This document shows, piece by piece, positions 5,121 through 6,641 of a DNA stretch of 6,641 nt. A program made the position numbers and the translations under genes. This DNA comes from an uncultured Paraglaciecola sp. (GTDB taxonomy: Bacteria; Pseudomonadota; Gammaproteobacteria; Enterobacterales; Alteromonadaceae), in assembly GCA_905479025.1 (NCBI GenBank), contig CAJQKX010000436.1, positions 1-6,641 on the forward strand, in the 5' to 3' direction. Within the stretch, counting starts at the first letter, position 1, and each line of letters opens with the position of its first letter. The notes below the pieces were generated by a model, which made no database searches, was not told the DNA's origin, and saw only the letters and a program-made list of their open reading frames with translations.

Positions 5121-6641
5121 AATATGACAACAAATAATCAATCAACAGATTTAAAAAGTGAAATACAAAGCGCCTTTACACTGGATGTGCGTGATGACGG
5201 TATCGCCATATTAACCATGGACGTACCCGGCGAAAGCATGAATACGCTTAAAGTGGAATTTGCCGAACAAATTAATACTGTACTCGAACAAATAAACGCA
5301 GATAGCAGCATAAAGGGCGTAGTGGTTATAAGTGGTAAAGACAATTCTTTTGTAGCTGGCGCCGATATTAGTATGTTGGCAGCTTGTGAAAGTGCACAAG
5401 ACGCAACGACCATTGCCAAAGGCGGTCAGGATATGTTTCAAAGAATTGAAGATATGCCTGTAACTTTTGTAGCGGCTATTCATGGTCCTGCATTAGGTGG
5501 CGGTTTAGAGCTAGCGTTAGCATGCCATTATCGTGTTTGTAGTGACGATGCAAAAACCCAATTAGGATTACCAGAAGTGCAGCTTGGTTTATTACCTGGA
5601 AGCGGCGGGACCCAGCGTTTGCCAAAACTGATCAGTGTGCAGCAAGCCATGAAAATGATGCTGACGGGTGCCTCAGTTCGTGCCAAACAAGCCAAAAAAT
5701 ACGGCATTGTTGATGACATGGTGCCCCAATCTATTCTGCTTGATGTGGCCATTGAAATGGCGAAAAAAACTAAGCCAAAACGTATAGGCCCTAAGTTAGA
5801 TCTAATGGGCAAATTCTTAGAGAATACATCGGTGGGTCGAAATTTGATGTTTAGCCAAGCCCGCAAACAAACTGCAAGTAAGACCCAAGGAAACTATCCA
5901 TCACCAGCGCTTATCATTGATTGTATTGAGACGGGATTATCCAAAGGTTTTAAGAAGGGCTTAGATGTCGAAGCCCAACATTTTGGTAATTTGGTCATGA
6001 GCTCTGAGTCTGCGGCCCTTAGAAGTTTATTTTTTGCTACCACTGATATGAAAAAAGAAACAGGTATAGAAGGTGTACAACCTGCTTCTTTAAAGAAAGT
6101 GGGGGTGTTGGGTGGTGGTTTGATGGGCGGGGGGATTGCCTTTGTGACGGCCACTAAAGCTGGTTTGCCAGCTCGTATTAAAGATATCCGCAGTGAAGGT
6201 ATTGCCAATGCCATTAAGTACAGTTTTGATATTCTGAATAAAAAAGTCAAACGTCGTTTTATGCAAAAATCAGAGATGCAAAAACAAATGGCATTACTAA
6301 CAGGCTCAGTCGATTATTCTGGTTTTCGAGATGTAGATGTAGTGATTGAAGCCGTATTTGAAGATTTAAACTTAAAACAAAATATGGTGGCCGAAGTAGA
6401 AGAAAACTGTGTTGAGCATACTATTTTTGCCTCCAATACGTCCTCTATCCCAATCACACAAATTGCCGAAAAAGCAAAAAGGCCAGAACAAGTGATAGGC
6501 CTGCACTACTTCTCTCCCGTGGACAAAATGCCTCTGGCTGAGGTCATTGCCCATGCCAAAACGTCTGACAAAACTATTTCAACTACTGTTGAGCTAGCGA
6601 AAAAACAAGGTAAAACCCCCATAGTCGTTAAAGACGGTGCA
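5088..6641 (+). CDS. fadJ: Multifunctional fatty acid oxidation alpha subunit FadJ (3' end cut by window edge)
   Basis: FadJ hydrates trans-2-enoyl-CoA and then oxidises 3-hydroxyacyl-CoA with NAD+, handing 3-ketoacyl-CoA to FadI. The 518 codons present cover the whole hydratase domain and most of the dehydrogenase N-domain; roughly 200-220 residues are missing compared with E. coli FadJ (about 714 aa). Numbering from the GTG start, the hydratase part starts at [11 protein letters not shown] (28-38), contains VAGADISML and [12 protein letters not shown] with catalytic Glu141, and has [19 protein letters not shown] with Glu163. The NAD-binding fold starts with [12 protein letters not shown] (GGGLMG at 342-347). 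[10 protein letters not shown] (Asn450) and [15 protein letters not shown] supply the His473/Glu485 catalytic pair. The GTG at 5088 is chosen because AAGGAG lies 6 nt upstream; GTGs at 5097, 5106 and 5115 and the ATG at 5124 are also in frame. The ATG would shorten the protein by 12 repeat-encoded residues. The conserved part starts well after both. The FadJ rather than FadB identity rests on similarity and on the fadI-first gene order. Confidence 0.95.
   Translation, partial: MESVKSVKNVKNMTTNNQSTDLKSEIQSAFTLDVRDDGIAILTMDVPGESMNTLKVEFAEQINTVLEQINADSSIKGVVVISGKDNSFVAGADISMLAACESAQDATTIAKGGQDMFQRIEDMPVTFVAAIHGPALGGGLELALACHYRVCSDDAKTQLGLPEVQLGLLPGSGGTQRLPKLISVQQAMKMMLTGASVRAKQAKKYGIVDDMVPQSILLDVAIEMAKKTKPKRIGPKLDLMGKFLENTSVGRNLMFSQARKQTASKTQGNYPSPALIIDCIETGLSKGFKKGLDVEAQHFGNLVMSSESAALRSLFFATTDMKKETGIEGVQPASLKKVGVLGGGLMGGGIAFVTATKAGLPARIKDIRSEGIANAIKYSFDILNKKVKRRFMQKSEMQKQMALLTGSVDYSGFRDVDVVIEAVFEDLNLKQNMVAEVEENCVEHTIFASNTSSIPITQIAEKAKRPEQVIGLHYFSPVDKMPLAEVIAHAKTSDKTISTTVELAKKQGKTPIVVKDGA

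Noticed and set aside
6099..6133. Clustered G-runs that could suggest a G-quadruplex
   Set aside because: One loop would be about 12 nt, and the runs are explained by glycine codons of the NAD-binding GGGLMGGG motif.
5138..6554. Several minus-strand open frames (60-118 codons) opposite fadJ
   Set aside because: All are antisense to continuous FadJ sequence with intact catalytic motifs, and the translations look like non-protein sequence.

Overview
The window looks like chromosome of a marine gammaproteobacterium of the order Alteromonadales. The closest fit is the Alteromonas/Glaciecola/Paraglaciecola group; this is judged from protein similarity recalled by eye, the moderately low GC content and the gene order, and no search was run. 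It has no RNA genes, insertion sequences, phage genes or CRISPR arrays. It holds two divergent operons separated by a 423-bp non-coding region.

Left side, minus strand, read from about 3343 down to 1: a MoxR-family AAA+ ATPase, a short soluble DUF58 (VWA-like) protein, a small DUF4381 protein with one membrane helix, and a BatA-like membrane-anchored von Willebrand factor A protein that runs off the left edge. The last three overlap or nearly abut (ATGA overlap and 8-bp overlap), so this is one transcription unit. It is the front part of a MoxR/Bat operon. Such operons are thought to couple an ATPase chaperone to VWA metal-binding proteins at the inner membrane; their client proteins are mostly unknown.

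Centre, 3344-3766: an AT-rich divergent regulatory region. Next to fadI there is a good sigma70-type promoter (TTGAAC, 17 bp, TACAAT), directly followed by a FadR-like operator with core GGTCAGACCA. A second FadR-like box (core TGGTCGGACTA) lies on the moxR side. These are the most interesting regulatory signals here, because they raise the possibility that the MoxR/Bat operon responds to fatty acids together with fadIJ.

Right side, plus strand: fadI (complete 3-ketoacyl-CoA thiolase, 436 aa, all catalytic residues present) and fadJ (fused enoyl-CoA hydratase/3-hydroxyacyl-CoA dehydrogenase, first 518 codons, truncated by the window edge). Together they form the FadI-FadJ trifunctional beta-oxidation complex that shortens acyl-CoA chains. 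The start of fadJ contains a 9-bp tandem repeat that places four GTG codons and one ATG in frame at exact 9-nt steps. This makes the true start ambiguous and could be a slippage-prone element.

No wholly new system can be claimed. The points worth following up are the two operators, the repeat-built fadJ start, and the divergent pairing of a poorly understood AAA+/VWA chaperone operon with beta-oxidation genes.
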